From Sphaerisporangium dianthi (GTDB lineage: Bacteria > Actinomycetota > Actinomycetes > Streptosporangiales > Streptosporangiaceae): a stretch of DNA of 64,000 nucleotides. Positions 34,427-42,117 of this stretch are shown in pieces. Location of the stretch: NCBI RefSeq assembly GCF_042654065.1, contig NZ_JBHSFP010000014.1, forward strand, positions 1 through 64,000, in the 5' to 3' direction. Position 1 is the stretch's first letter, and each line of letters opens with the position of its first letter. A program made the translations under genes and the position numbers. A model generated the notes under the pieces. The model had not been told where the DNA came from and did no database searches. It saw only the letters and a list, made by a program, of their open reading frames with translations.

Positions 34427-37400
34427 TCAGGCACCGGTCATCCGGTGGACCTCGGCGAGCCAGCGGCCGGCGAGCCAGGCCGCGTCCGCGTTCGGCACGG
34501 CGTCGCGGCGGTGGCGCAGCAGGCCGCCCGTCCCGGGGCGCACATGGATCGCCGCCTCCGCCATGACGCTGCGCATCGGGATCTCGATCGGCTCCGCCCG
34601 CACGTCGCCGAAGTCGAGCGCGCGGGCGGGGGCGCGCTCCTCGACCTGCAGGTAGGACTGGAGCAGCGGATGCCTTCTGTGCCCGGACGGCACCCGCGGC
34701 ATGATGTCGTCCACCGACACGGCCGGCAGGGTCAGCGCCGCGCGCAGCTGCCCGGCGGCGGCCTCGACGAGCGCCGCCGGCCCCGCCTGCGAAGGGGGGA
34801 GCCGCAGCGGCACCAGCGAGGCGAAGCACCCGACGACGTCGTCCGCCTCGGGCAGCGACCGGCCCGAGACGGGGGTCGTGACCGCGATGTCCTGCGTGCC
34901 GGTGTAGGCGCGCAGCGTCTCGATCTGCGCCGCCGCGAACACCGCGCCGGCCGTCCCGCCCACCGTCGCACCGGTGCGGGCCGCGGCGGCGGCCAGCTCC
35001 TCCGGCAGCGCGATCGGGACCTCCCCGGCCGGGCCGTGCATCGACAGCCAGGCCGTACGCGGGAAGCGCATGTCGTCGACGCCCTCGGCGAGCTCACGCC
35101 AGTAGCGCACGGCCGCCGCCCGTCTCGGCCTCTCGGCCGCGCGCTGCCGGGCCAGCGTCCGGTAGTAGAGCGGGGGCGGCCCCTGGAACGGGGTCGCGCC
35201 CCCGGCCAGCGCGCGGTACGCGACGGCGAGGTCGCGGCAGAACACCTGCGCCGACCAGTCGTCGAAGGCGATGTGGTGCACGGTCACCGCGAGCAGCCAC
35301 GTCCCGTCGGCCGAGGGGAAGATCTTCGCCCTGATGGGGAGGGCGCCCGCGAGACGGAAGGGGGCGAGGGCCCATTCCCGCGCGGCGGCGAGCGCGTCAC
35401 CGGCGGGGCGCGCGGCCGGGTCCGCCTGAAGCAGCCCGGCCGCCTCCCCGGGGGTGAGCAGTGTGGCCACCGGCCCGTCCGGCCCCGCGTCGAACCGCAC
35501 CCGCAGCGCCTCGTGCCGGGCCGTCACGGCGTCCAGGGCGGCGGCGAGCGTGGCGGGGTCGAGCGGGCCGCGCAGCCGGTAGAGGATCGACACCATCGTC
35601 TCGTGCAGCTCGGGGGCGACCTGCGCCGCGTGCCAGAACCCCGACTGCGGGAACGGCACGTGCGGCGGGCCGTACTCCGCTCCCGCGCCGCCGTCCACCG
35701 CGTCCACGCCCTCCACACCGTCCACGCCGGCCCGCCGCCCGCCCGGCTCCGTCACGGACGCGGCGCCCGCCGGCGGCCGGTCGTCCAGCAGCGCGGCCAG
35801 AGCCCGCGGCGTGCGGTGCCGCAGGACGTCCGCCCCGCCGACCTCCCTGCCGCACAGGACCAGCAGCCGGTTGGCGAGCCGGATGGCCGTCAGCGAGGTC
35901 GCCCCGATCTCGAACAGGTCGTCGTCCGGGGCGACCGGCCGGTCCAGCAGCTCGCCCGCGACCGCGCGGATCGTCCCCTCGGTCGTCCCGGGCAGCGGCG
36001 GCGCCGGCTCCACGGCGGCCGATCCCGCGGGGGTGAGCAGCGCGAGGAGCGCGCGCTGGTCGACCTTGCCGTTGCCCGACAAGGGAAGCGCGTCCATCGG
36101 TACCGCGACGTCCGGCACGAACCCCGACGGCAGGACGGCGGCCAGGGCCTCCCGCACCGCGCCGGGCGTGACCTCGTGCGCGGACGCCGCGGAGGCGGGC
36201 TGTTCGCGCACGTAGAAGAGCACGAGGCGCGTGGCGCCGTCGGCGGCGGGATGCGCCAGGGCGGTGGCCCTGGCGACGCCGGGGACCCGCTCCGCCGCGC
36301 GCTCCACCTCTTCGGGCTCGACGCGCACGCCCCGGATCTTGACCTGCCGGTCCACCCGCCCGACGAACAGCAGCCGGCCCTGGTCGTCGCAGCGGGCCAG
36401 GTCCCCGGTCAGGTACACCCTGCGGCGCTCGCCGTCGAGCGTCAGGGTGGGGAAGGACCTCGCCGTCTGCTCGGCGTCGCCGCCGTATCCGAGGGCCACG
36501 CCGTCGCCGGCGACGGCGATCTCGCCCACCTCGCCCCGCCGCACGGGGCGGCGCCCGTCGTCGAGCAGGTACACCGAGGTGCCGGCGGCGGGCGTGCCGA
36601 TCGGGATGTCGGCGGGCGGCTCGGGGCCCGAAAGCTCCCAGCGGGCCGTGGTGATGGTGTTCTCGACCGGCCCGTAGGCGTTGACGACGCGCAGCCCCGG
36701 ATGCCGGCGCAGCAGGATGCCGAGGTGGCGCGCGGAGGCGCGCTCGCCGCCGGTCAGCAGCAGCCGCAGCCCCGCGAGGCAGTCCGGGTCGTCCTCGGCG
36801 AGGGTGTTGAGCACGGCGGAAGGCACGCACATCGAGGTGACCCCCCGCGCGATGGCCGCCCTGATCTCCCCGGAGGACAGATGCGTCCCCTCGTAGACGA
36901 CGCAGCTCCCGCCCCGGATGAGCGGCACCCACAGTTCCAGGGCGAACACGTCCCAGGCGACGGGCGCCGCCAGCAGGGTGACGTGCGGGCCGCCGGGGAT
37001 GTGCGTCGGGTCGTACGCGGTCCTGACCACTCCCCGGTGCGGCGCCAGCACGGCCTTGGGCTCGCCCCCGCTCCCGGAGGTGAGGAACACGCAGCAGGCC
37101 TCGGCGCCGGAGCCGCCCCGCTCGCCGGCGCGCAGCCGGCGCGTCCCGGCGGCGAGAGCGCCGGGATCGACCGCGTCCGCGGGCTCGGCGGCGCCGCTCA
37201 CGCACACGCGCACGCCCGCGCGCGCGGCGAGCTGCCGGTATCGCGGCAGCGGCCAGTCCTCGGGCACGGCCGCGTAGGCGGCGCCGCAGATCAGCACGCC
37301 GAGCAGCACGGACACCAGGTCGGGGCCGCGGGGCATCCTGACCGCGACCACGTCCCCCGGCCGCACGCCGCGCGCCGCGAGGCCGGCGGCGGCCCGCTCG

Positions 37401-37549
37401 GCGCGTTCGAGCAGCGCCGCGTAGGTGATCGCCGCGCCGCGCCAGTGCAGAGCGGGAGCGCCGGGGCGGGCGGCGGCGGCCCGGGCGACCAGCGTCTCCA
37501 CCCGGTCCCCGTCGGTGTAGGGGGCCTTCGGCCCGTGCAGCCCGGTCAT
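34427..37549 (-). CDS. NRPS with A-PCP-C domain order
   Basis: 1040 aa. The adenylation domain (residues 1-about 500) has LTSGSGGEPK, NAYGPVENT, YLTGDLAR and the Lys motif GNGKVDQR. The carrier domain has its phosphopantetheine Ser in IGATSLTAI (about 550). The condensation domain (about 630-1035) has HHIAFDDWS (about 758; HHxxxD kept). No TE, E or second A domain. The unusual order suggests that an amino acid is activated, tethered and then condensed by the C-terminal C domain with an upstream acyl or an external amine/alcohol. Start ATG 37549 overlaps the preceding GT stop (ATGA). I do not assign an amino acid. Confidence 0.93.
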   Translation of the reverse strand: MTGLHGPKAPYTDGDRVETLVARAAAARPGAPALHWRGAAITYAALLERAERAAAGLAARGVRPGDVVAVRMPRGPDLVSVLLGVLICGAAYAAVPEDWPLPRYRQLAARAGVRVCVSGAAEPADAVDPGALAAGTRRLRAGERGGSGAEACCVFLTSGSGGEPKAVLAPHRGVVRTAYDPTHIPGGPHVTLLAAPVAWDVFALELWVPLIRGGSCVVYEGTHLSSGEIRAAIARGVTSMCVPSAVLNTLAEDDPDCLAGLRLLLTGGERASARHLGILLRRHPGLRVVNAYGPVENTITTARWELSGPEPPADIPIGTPAAGTSVYLLDDGRRPVRRGEVGEIAVAGDGVALGYGGDAEQTARSFPTLTLDGERRRVYLTGDLARCDDQGRLLFVGRVDRQVKIRGVRVEPEEVERAAERVPGVARATALAHPAADGATRLVLFYVREQPASAASAHEVTPGAVREALAAVLPSGFVPDVAVPMDALPLSGNGKVDQRALLALLTPAGSAAVEPAPPLPGTTEGTIRAVAGELLDRPVAPDDDLFEIGATSLTAIRLANRLLVLCGREVGGADVLRHRTPRALAALLDDRPPAGAASVTEPGGRRAGVDGVEGVDAVDGGAGAEYGPPHVPFPQSGFWHAAQVAPELHETMVSILYRLRGPLDPATLAAALDAVTARHEALRVRFDAGPDGPVATLLTPGEAAGLLQADPAARPAGDALAAAREWALAPFRLAGALPIRAKIFPSADGTWLLAVTVHHIAFDDWSAQVFCRDLAVAYRALAGGATPFQGPPPLYYRTLARQRAAERPRRAAAVRYWRELAEGVDDMRFPRTAWLSMHGPAGEVPIALPEELAAAAARTGATVGGTAGAVFAAAQIETLRAYTGTQDIAVTTPVSGRSLPEADDVVGCFASLVPLRLPPSQAGPAALVEAAAGQLRAALTLPAVSVDDIMPRVPSGHRRHPLLQSYLQVEERAPARALDFGDVRAEPIEIPMRSVMAEAAIHVRPGTGGLLRHRRDAVPNADAAWLAGRWLAEVHRMTGA

Positions 37550-38736
37550 CGGGCGCTCCCCTCCAGGGCGAGTTCCGTCAAGGTCTGGACCATCGCGGCG
37601 GGACCCGGCTGCGCGGCCGACTCGTCGCGCAGGCGCCGGGCCGCGGCGGCGTAGGACGGGGTGTCCAGCAGGTGGGCGACCAGGGCGTGGAGCTCGTCCG
37701 GTCCGGTCTCGGCGAGGAAGGCGAAGCGGCCGGCGCCGGTGCGGTCAAGCCGGCGGGCGTTGAGCACCTGGTCGGGGACCGGCGGCAGGACGAGCTGCGG
37801 AACGCCGCAGCTCATGGCCGTCATCATGCCGCCGAGACCGCCCTGGCTGACGAACAGGTCGCAGGTGGGCAGGATGAGCTGCAGCGGCACCCCCTCGACG
37901 ACGCGGACGCCGTCGGGGACCTCGCCGACCTCCTCGCGCGCGCCCGGCGGCACGGCGGCCACGATCTCGGCGTCGATCCCGTCGAGCGCCCGCAGGACGT
38001 CGCCGATGCGGAAGGAGTCGCGGTAGAAGCTGCCGACCACATACCCCCAGGTGACGCAGATGCGGCGCCGCGCGGGCGGTGAGGCGAGCCAGCCGGGCAC
38101 CACGCCGGGCCCGTTGTAGGGGACGTAGCGCATCCACAGCCGCCGCACCTCGGCGTCGACGTGCTCGGTCGGCCCGATCTGCATGCTGGCCGGGCAGGGG
38201 TCGACGGTGGCGGCGCCCAGCGTGTCGATGGCGTCCAGTTTCAGCGCCGCCCGGTGGGGGGCCAGCGCCTCGTCCTCGAACTCGTGGAAGTTGTAGCTGT
38301 AGTCGACGCCCCAGGCGTGCCGGACGGCCGGGACGCCCAGCATGGCCGACACGATCGGGCCGGCGTACGTGGTGGCCTCGTAGACGATCAGGTCGGGACG
38401 CCAGGCCCGCGTGAAGTCCAGGCAGTCGGTCAGCATCGCCTCGGCGATCCGCAGGTACGGGGCGAGGGTCCAGATGCCGTGTTTGCGCAGGTCCTCCCAC
38501 TCCAGGGGCCGGTCGCCCTCACGCGACACCAGATAGCGGTAGCCGCGGTGCAGCAGCGACATGTCCAGCGGCGGCCCGGCCGGCACGGCGGGCAGCCCGG
38601 CCTCGGTGATCGTCGGCACCAGCGTGGGCTGGCTCACCACGCGCACGTCGTGCCCGGCGAGCCGGAACGCCCAGGCGAGCGGCACCAGCGGGAACAGGTG
38701 CGTCTTCCATCCCCAGGTCATGAACTGCACCTTCAT
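37546..38736 (-). CDS. DesVII/EryCIII-like glycosyltransferase
   Basis: 396 aa. Starts MKVQFMTWGWKTHLFPLVPLAW, with the catalytic His in KTHLFP, and has the donor-binding FVSQGGLGGMMTA (about 308) and CGVPQLVLPPVPDQ. GT-B fold, GT1 family; transfers a dTDP-deoxysugar to a polyketide or growing saccharide. ATGA overlaps on both sides (38733-38736 and 37546-37549) place it in one operon with the GT upstream and the NRPS downstream. I see no auxiliary DesVIII-like activator gene beside it. Confidence 0.93.
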   Translation of the reverse strand: MKVQFMTWGWKTHLFPLVPLAWAFRLAGHDVRVVSQPTLVPTITEAGLPAVPAGPPLDMSLLHRGYRYLVSREGDRPLEWEDLRKHGIWTLAPYLRIAEAMLTDCLDFTRAWRPDLIVYEATTYAGPIVSAMLGVPAVRHAWGVDYSYNFHEFEDEALAPHRAALKLDAIDTLGAATVDPCPASMQIGPTEHVDAEVRRLWMRYVPYNGPGVVPGWLASPPARRRICVTWGYVVGSFYRDSFRIGDVLRALDGIDAEIVAAVPPGAREEVGEVPDGVRVVEGVPLQLILPTCDLFVSQGGLGGMMTAMSCGVPQLVLPPVPDQVLNARRLDRTGAGRFAFLAETGPDELHALVAHLLDTPSYAAAARRLRDESAAQPGPAAMVQTLTELALEGSAR

Positions 38737-39914
38737 GCCGTGACCCTCCGGCACAGCGCTCCGGCGACCTCCGCGGGGAGCGGCCGCCGCCGGTTCTCCT
38801 CGCTGATCCCGCGCGCCGCCCGGTAGAGGGCCGGCTCCCCCAGCGCCTTCTCCACCGCGACGCGGACGTCGGCCGGCTCGCGCGCCTCGGGCGGCAGGTG
38901 GACGCCGCTGCCCGCCGCGGCGACCCGCTGGGCGTTCAGGGTCTGGTCGGGCAGCTGAGGCACGACGACCATGGGCACCCCCGCGGCCGCGGCGGTCATC
39001 ACCGTCCCTGAGCCTCCCTGGGTGACCATGAGGTCGCAGGTGGGGAGCAGCATGTGCAGCGGCAGCATCGTGGCGAGCCTGACGTTGCCGGGGACGGGGC
39101 CGAGGACCTCGCGGTCGCGCGCCGACACCGCGGCCACGACCTCGAGGTCGGCGTCGCCGAGCGCGTCCAGCACCTCGGCGATCCCGCTCTGCCCGGCGGT
39201 GAAGGCGCCCATCGTCGTCCCCCAGGTGACGCAGACGCGGCGCCGCGCGGGCGGGTCGAGCAGCCACCGGGGCATCACGCCGCTGCCGTTGAAGGGCAGG
39301 TAGCCGACCGGCAGGGGCGTGTGCTCGGTCGGGATCTGGAGCGCCCCGGGGCAGGGATCGACCGTCACGACGCCCTGCGGGGCGAAGGAGCCGACGCCCA
39401 GCCGTTCGAGGTGCGGGGCGAAGACCTCCTGCTCGAACCGCCGCGCCTGGTACTGGAAGTCCACGCCCCACAGGTGACGCGCGTTCGGGACGCCGAGCGC
39501 GGCGGCGGCGAGCGGGGCCGCGTACGTGGTCGGCTCGTGGACGATCAGGTCGGGCCGGTACGCCCTGACGAGGTCGAGCAGATCGGGCAGCATGGCGTCG
39601 GCCATGCGCTCGTAGAGGGCGAGCGGGCGGCGCTTGCGTGGCGCGCCGGTCTCGTCGCGGTCGTCGCCGTCGCGGCTCATGTCGAGCGGCCGTCCCTGGG
39701 CCGCGGGACGGGTCATGAACCGCCGCATGATGTCCGACCCGTCCACGTCGTGCCCGACGGCGACGGCCGGCAACCCGGTCCTGACGATGTGCGGCACCAG
39801 GCCGGGCTGGCCGGCCACCCTCACCTCATGCCCGCCCGACTGGAACGCCCAGGCGAGCGGCACCATCGGGTAGAAGTGCGACGGCCACGCCCACGAGGCG
39901 AACAGGATCCGCAC
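38733..39914 (-). CDS. DesVII/EryCIII-like glycosyltransferase, first gene of the 21.9-kb operon
   Basis: 393 aa from GTG 39914, chosen for GGAGG 6 bp upstream and because VRILFASWAWPSHFYPMVPLAW matches the family N-terminus; a longer open frame to 39989 runs into the putative promoter. Catalytic His in PSHFYP, donor site VTQGGSGTVMTA (about 312). It heads the leftward gene chain that runs to 18054. The SARP-like box at 39947-39989 lies directly upstream. Confidence 0.92.
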   Translation of the reverse strand: MRILFASWAWPSHFYPMVPLAWAFQSGGHEVRVAGQPGLVPHIVRTGLPAVAVGHDVDGSDIMRRFMTRPAAQGRPLDMSRDGDDRDETGAPRKRRPLALYERMADAMLPDLLDLVRAYRPDLIVHEPTTYAAPLAAAALGVPNARHLWGVDFQYQARRFEQEVFAPHLERLGVGSFAPQGVVTVDPCPGALQIPTEHTPLPVGYLPFNGSGVMPRWLLDPPARRRVCVTWGTTMGAFTAGQSGIAEVLDALGDADLEVVAAVSARDREVLGPVPGNVRLATMLPLHMLLPTCDLMVTQGGSGTVMTAAAAGVPMVVVPQLPDQTLNAQRVAAAGSGVHLPPEAREPADVRVAVEKALGEPALYRAARGISEENRRRPLPAEVAGALCRRVTA

Positions 39915-39946
39915 CAAGCACCTCCAAGACGTCGCGATCTGCCGCC

Positions 39947-39989
39947 AGCATCGGCGACCCTCCTCAAGCTGGGGTCGAGTCCCGCTCAC
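39947..39989 (-). promoter_or_regulatory. Candidate SARP operator and promoter of the sugar/oxygenase/NRPS operon
   Basis: Reading leftward, heptamers GTGAGCG (39989-39983), TCGACCC (39978-39972) and TTGAGGA (39967-39961) are spaced exactly 11 bp. After 8 bp comes GATGCT (39952-39947) as -10. The transcript would start near 39940, leaving room for the GGAGG site before GTG 39914. Individual heptamers are imperfect; the geometry is the main evidence. Confidence 0.6.
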
Positions 39990-40052
39990 GCCAGGACGGC
40001 CTCGGTGTCCCCAGCTCGGATACGCGTGCGCTCCCGAGCTCGCGCGCCGGCG

Positions 40053-41216
40053 TCAGGAACGAAGGGTGCGCAGGCCGGTGCGGATTTCGCCGACCAGGAT
40101 CTCGGGCTGTTCGAAGGCCGCGAAGTGCCCGCCCTTGTCGGCCTCGCCGTAGTGGATCAGATTGCTGTAGGTGTCTTCGATCCAGCTTCGTGGCAGGCGT
40201 GGGATGTCCTTCGGGAAGACGGTCACCGCGACCGGAAGCGCCAGTTTCGGGCCGGCGAGAGTGCCCGATTTGTTCTCCCAGTAGATGCGGCCGGACGACG
40301 CCGCGCTGTTGGTGAACCAGTAGAGGGATATCGCGTCGAGCATGTCGTCCATGCTGAGGGCGTCCTCGGCGAGCCCGTGGTTGTCGGTCTTGGACTGGAA
40401 CTTCTCGTAGATCCAGGCCGCCTGACCGGCGGGAGAGTCCGCCAGGGCGAATCCGACGGTCTCCGGCTTCGTGCCCTGAAGGTGGTTCGACCCACCGAGA
40501 TCGCCGGTGTAGAGGGCGAGGGTCTCCACGGCGTAGCGCTGTTCGGGTGACAAGGTGCCGGGTATCTGTGCGGGAAAGGCGTACTGGGTGTTCAGATGAA
40601 TTCCGAGAAGCCCCTCAGGTCGCATGGCCCCGAGGACGGTGGTGACGACGGCACCCCAATCGCCGCCTTGCGCGGCCCATCTCGTGTAGCCGAGACGCTT
40701 CATCAGCTCCACCCACGCGCTTGCGATGCGCGACACGGTCCACCCGGTCTCCGTGGGCTTCTGGGAGAACCCGAACCCGGGGAGCGACGGGACGACGACG
40801 TCGAACGAATCGGCGGCGTCTCCTCCGAACGAAACCGGATCGGTCAGCGGGCCGATCAGCTTCAGGAACTCGACGATCGAGCCCGGCCATCCGTGCGTGA
40901 GCATCAGCGGCATCGCGTCGGGATTCTTGGACCTGACGTGGATGAAGTGGATGTCCAGCCCATCGATCTCGGTCAGGAACTGGGGGAGGCGATTGAGCGC
41001 GGACTCGAAGCGCCGCCAGTCGTAGCCGCGCTCCCAGTAGTCGGCCAGAGATCTGGCGTTCTCCACGCGAACCCCTTGCGACCAGTCGCCCACCGTTTCC
41101 GGATCCGGCCATCGAGTTCTGGCCAGTCGCTGCTTCAGGTCATCGACCTCCGAATCCGGGATCGAGACGGTGAACGGGCGGACGAGGGTCGAGGTCGGCT
41201 GCGTCGGTGCGGTCAT
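40053..41216 (-). CDS. Epoxide hydrolase (EHN plus alpha/beta hydrolase)
   Basis: 387 aa. N-terminal EHN domain (PFTVSIPDSEVDDLKQRLARTRWPD), then the oxyanion motif HGWPGS, the nucleophile Asp in QGGDWGA (about 172) and the base His in KGGHFAAFEQPE (about 355): the microsomal-type epoxide hydrolase family. Start ATG 41216 with AGGAG upstream; the open frame extends to 41276 across the operator and is not used. Base composition is visibly less GC-rich than the flanking GT genes. The product class fits general detoxification or, less likely, opening of a P450-made epoxide in this pathway. Confidence 0.93.
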   Translation of the reverse strand: MTAPTQPTSTLVRPFTVSIPDSEVDDLKQRLARTRWPDPETVGDWSQGVRVENARSLADYWERGYDWRRFESALNRLPQFLTEIDGLDIHFIHVRSKNPDAMPLMLTHGWPGSIVEFLKLIGPLTDPVSFGGDAADSFDVVVPSLPGFGFSQKPTETGWTVSRIASAWVELMKRLGYTRWAAQGGDWGAVVTTVLGAMRPEGLLGIHLNTQYAFPAQIPGTLSPEQRYAVETLALYTGDLGGSNHLQGTKPETVGFALADSPAGQAAWIYEKFQSKTDNHGLAEDALSMDDMLDAISLYWFTNSAASSGRIYWENKSGTLAGPKLALPVAVTVFPKDIPRLPRSWIEDTYSNLIHYGEADKGGHFAAFEQPEILVGEIRTGLRTLRS

Positions 41217-41257
41217 CGCCTTCTTCTCCTGAGCTTCGAAGCACGGCGCAACTCTCC

Positions 41258-41302
41258 GTTGCACACTGGTGTGCAACCTACTTCACTGCACACCGGTGTG
41301 CA
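41258..41302. promoter_or_regulatory. Twin palindromic operators between the epoxide hydrolase and TetR genes
   Basis: Two near-identical palindromes. 41258-41277 has 9-bp arms GTTGCACAC and GTGTGCAAC around TG. 41287-41302 is a perfect 16-mer made of TGCACACC and GGTGTGCA. Their centres are 27 bp apart. Their place between divergent genes, one a TetR regulator, makes them the likely TetR binding sites, controlling both genes. Confidence 0.9.
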
Positions 41303-41313
41303 ACAATGGTGCC

Positions 41314-41913
41314 GTGCCCACCGAGTCCTCCCGCGTGCGCTCGACGAACGAGACACGCGATCGCATCCTCGACGTCGCCCTCGATGTGCTGGGAGAGAAC
41401 CCCGACGCCGGAATGGGCGACATCGCCTCCGCCGCCGGCGTCGTCCGCCGCACGGTCTATGGCCATTTCCCCTCGCGCCTCGACCTGGTTCGGACACTCA
41501 CGGAACGGGCCGTCACCGAGATGACGGCCGTGCTCACCGAAGCCAACGCCTCCGACGCGGAAGCGGACGCGACGTGGGTCGAATTCATCGCCCGCGTCTG
41601 GCCGGTGGCGCACCGGTACCGAGTGCTGCTGGCCCTGCGCCGTGGCGAGTACGGGGAGGCGATCCACGGCCTGCTCGGGCCGGTCGATGAGCTCCTCGCC
41701 GACCTCGTGAGACGGGGCCAGGACAGCGACGTGTTCGCACAGCACCTGCCGGCGGGCATTCTGAGCCAGGTCGCCTACGGCGTCGTGTTCGCCATCGCGG
41801 ACAGCGACCTGTCGAACGGGACCCTCGGCGCCCGAGCGGCGACGATCACGAGCCTGCTGATGCTGGGAGTTCCCGAGACGCGCGCGGTCGCTCTCGTGGG
41901 CGACCAGCCCTGA
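41314..41913 (+). CDS. TetR-family transcriptional regulator
   Basis: 199 aa from GTG 41314. Helix-turn-helix region TRDRILDVALDVLGENPDAG followed by MGDIASAAGVVRRTVYGHFPSR (residues 15-55), then a ligand-binding domain rich in Ala/Leu. An in-frame ATG at 41269 lies inside the palindromic operator and would precede the promoter, so it is rejected. No clear Shine-Dalgarno precedes GTG 41314; the message may be leaderless or nearly so. Presumed repressor of the divergent epoxide hydrolase and of itself. Confidence 0.9.
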   Translation: MPTESSRVRSTNETRDRILDVALDVLGENPDAGMGDIASAAGVVRRTVYGHFPSRLDLVRTLTERAVTEMTAVLTEANASDAEADATWVEFIARVWPVAHRYRVLLALRRGEYGEAIHGLLGPVDELLADLVRRGQDSDVFAQHLPAGILSQVAYGVVFAIADSDLSNGTLGARAATITSLLMLGVPETRAVALVGDQP

Positions 41914-41999
41914 CCCGCAGCACTCGAGCGGGGCCGCGGATCGTCCTGCTCCGGAGCCGACGTCGACACCGCACCCCCGGGACGGTCGGCCGGGCCAGG

Positions 42000-42117
42000 C
42001 CCCGGCGTCCGGGAGCGCGGCTCACCCGACCCCGAGCGGGCCACGTCCGGAACACGGCTCACCCGGATCCGAGCGGGCCGCGTCCCGGGAGCGCGGCTCA
42101 TCCGACGCCGAGCAGGC
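42000..42117. repeat. Three 37-39-bp copies of the tandem-GT gene end
   Basis: The leftward GT gene ends in a CTGCTCGGCGTCGGATGA block, and two degenerate copies with the same stop-codon context follow downstream (about 42040-42076 and 42000-42039). They fill most of the space before the convergent TetR gene end. Same kind of event as the duplicated methyltransferase end at 27.7 kb. Confidence 0.78.

Noticed and set aside
41269..41313. Longer TetR protein from ATG 41269
   Set aside because: The extra residues would be encoded by the palindromic operator itself and the promoter could not precede them.
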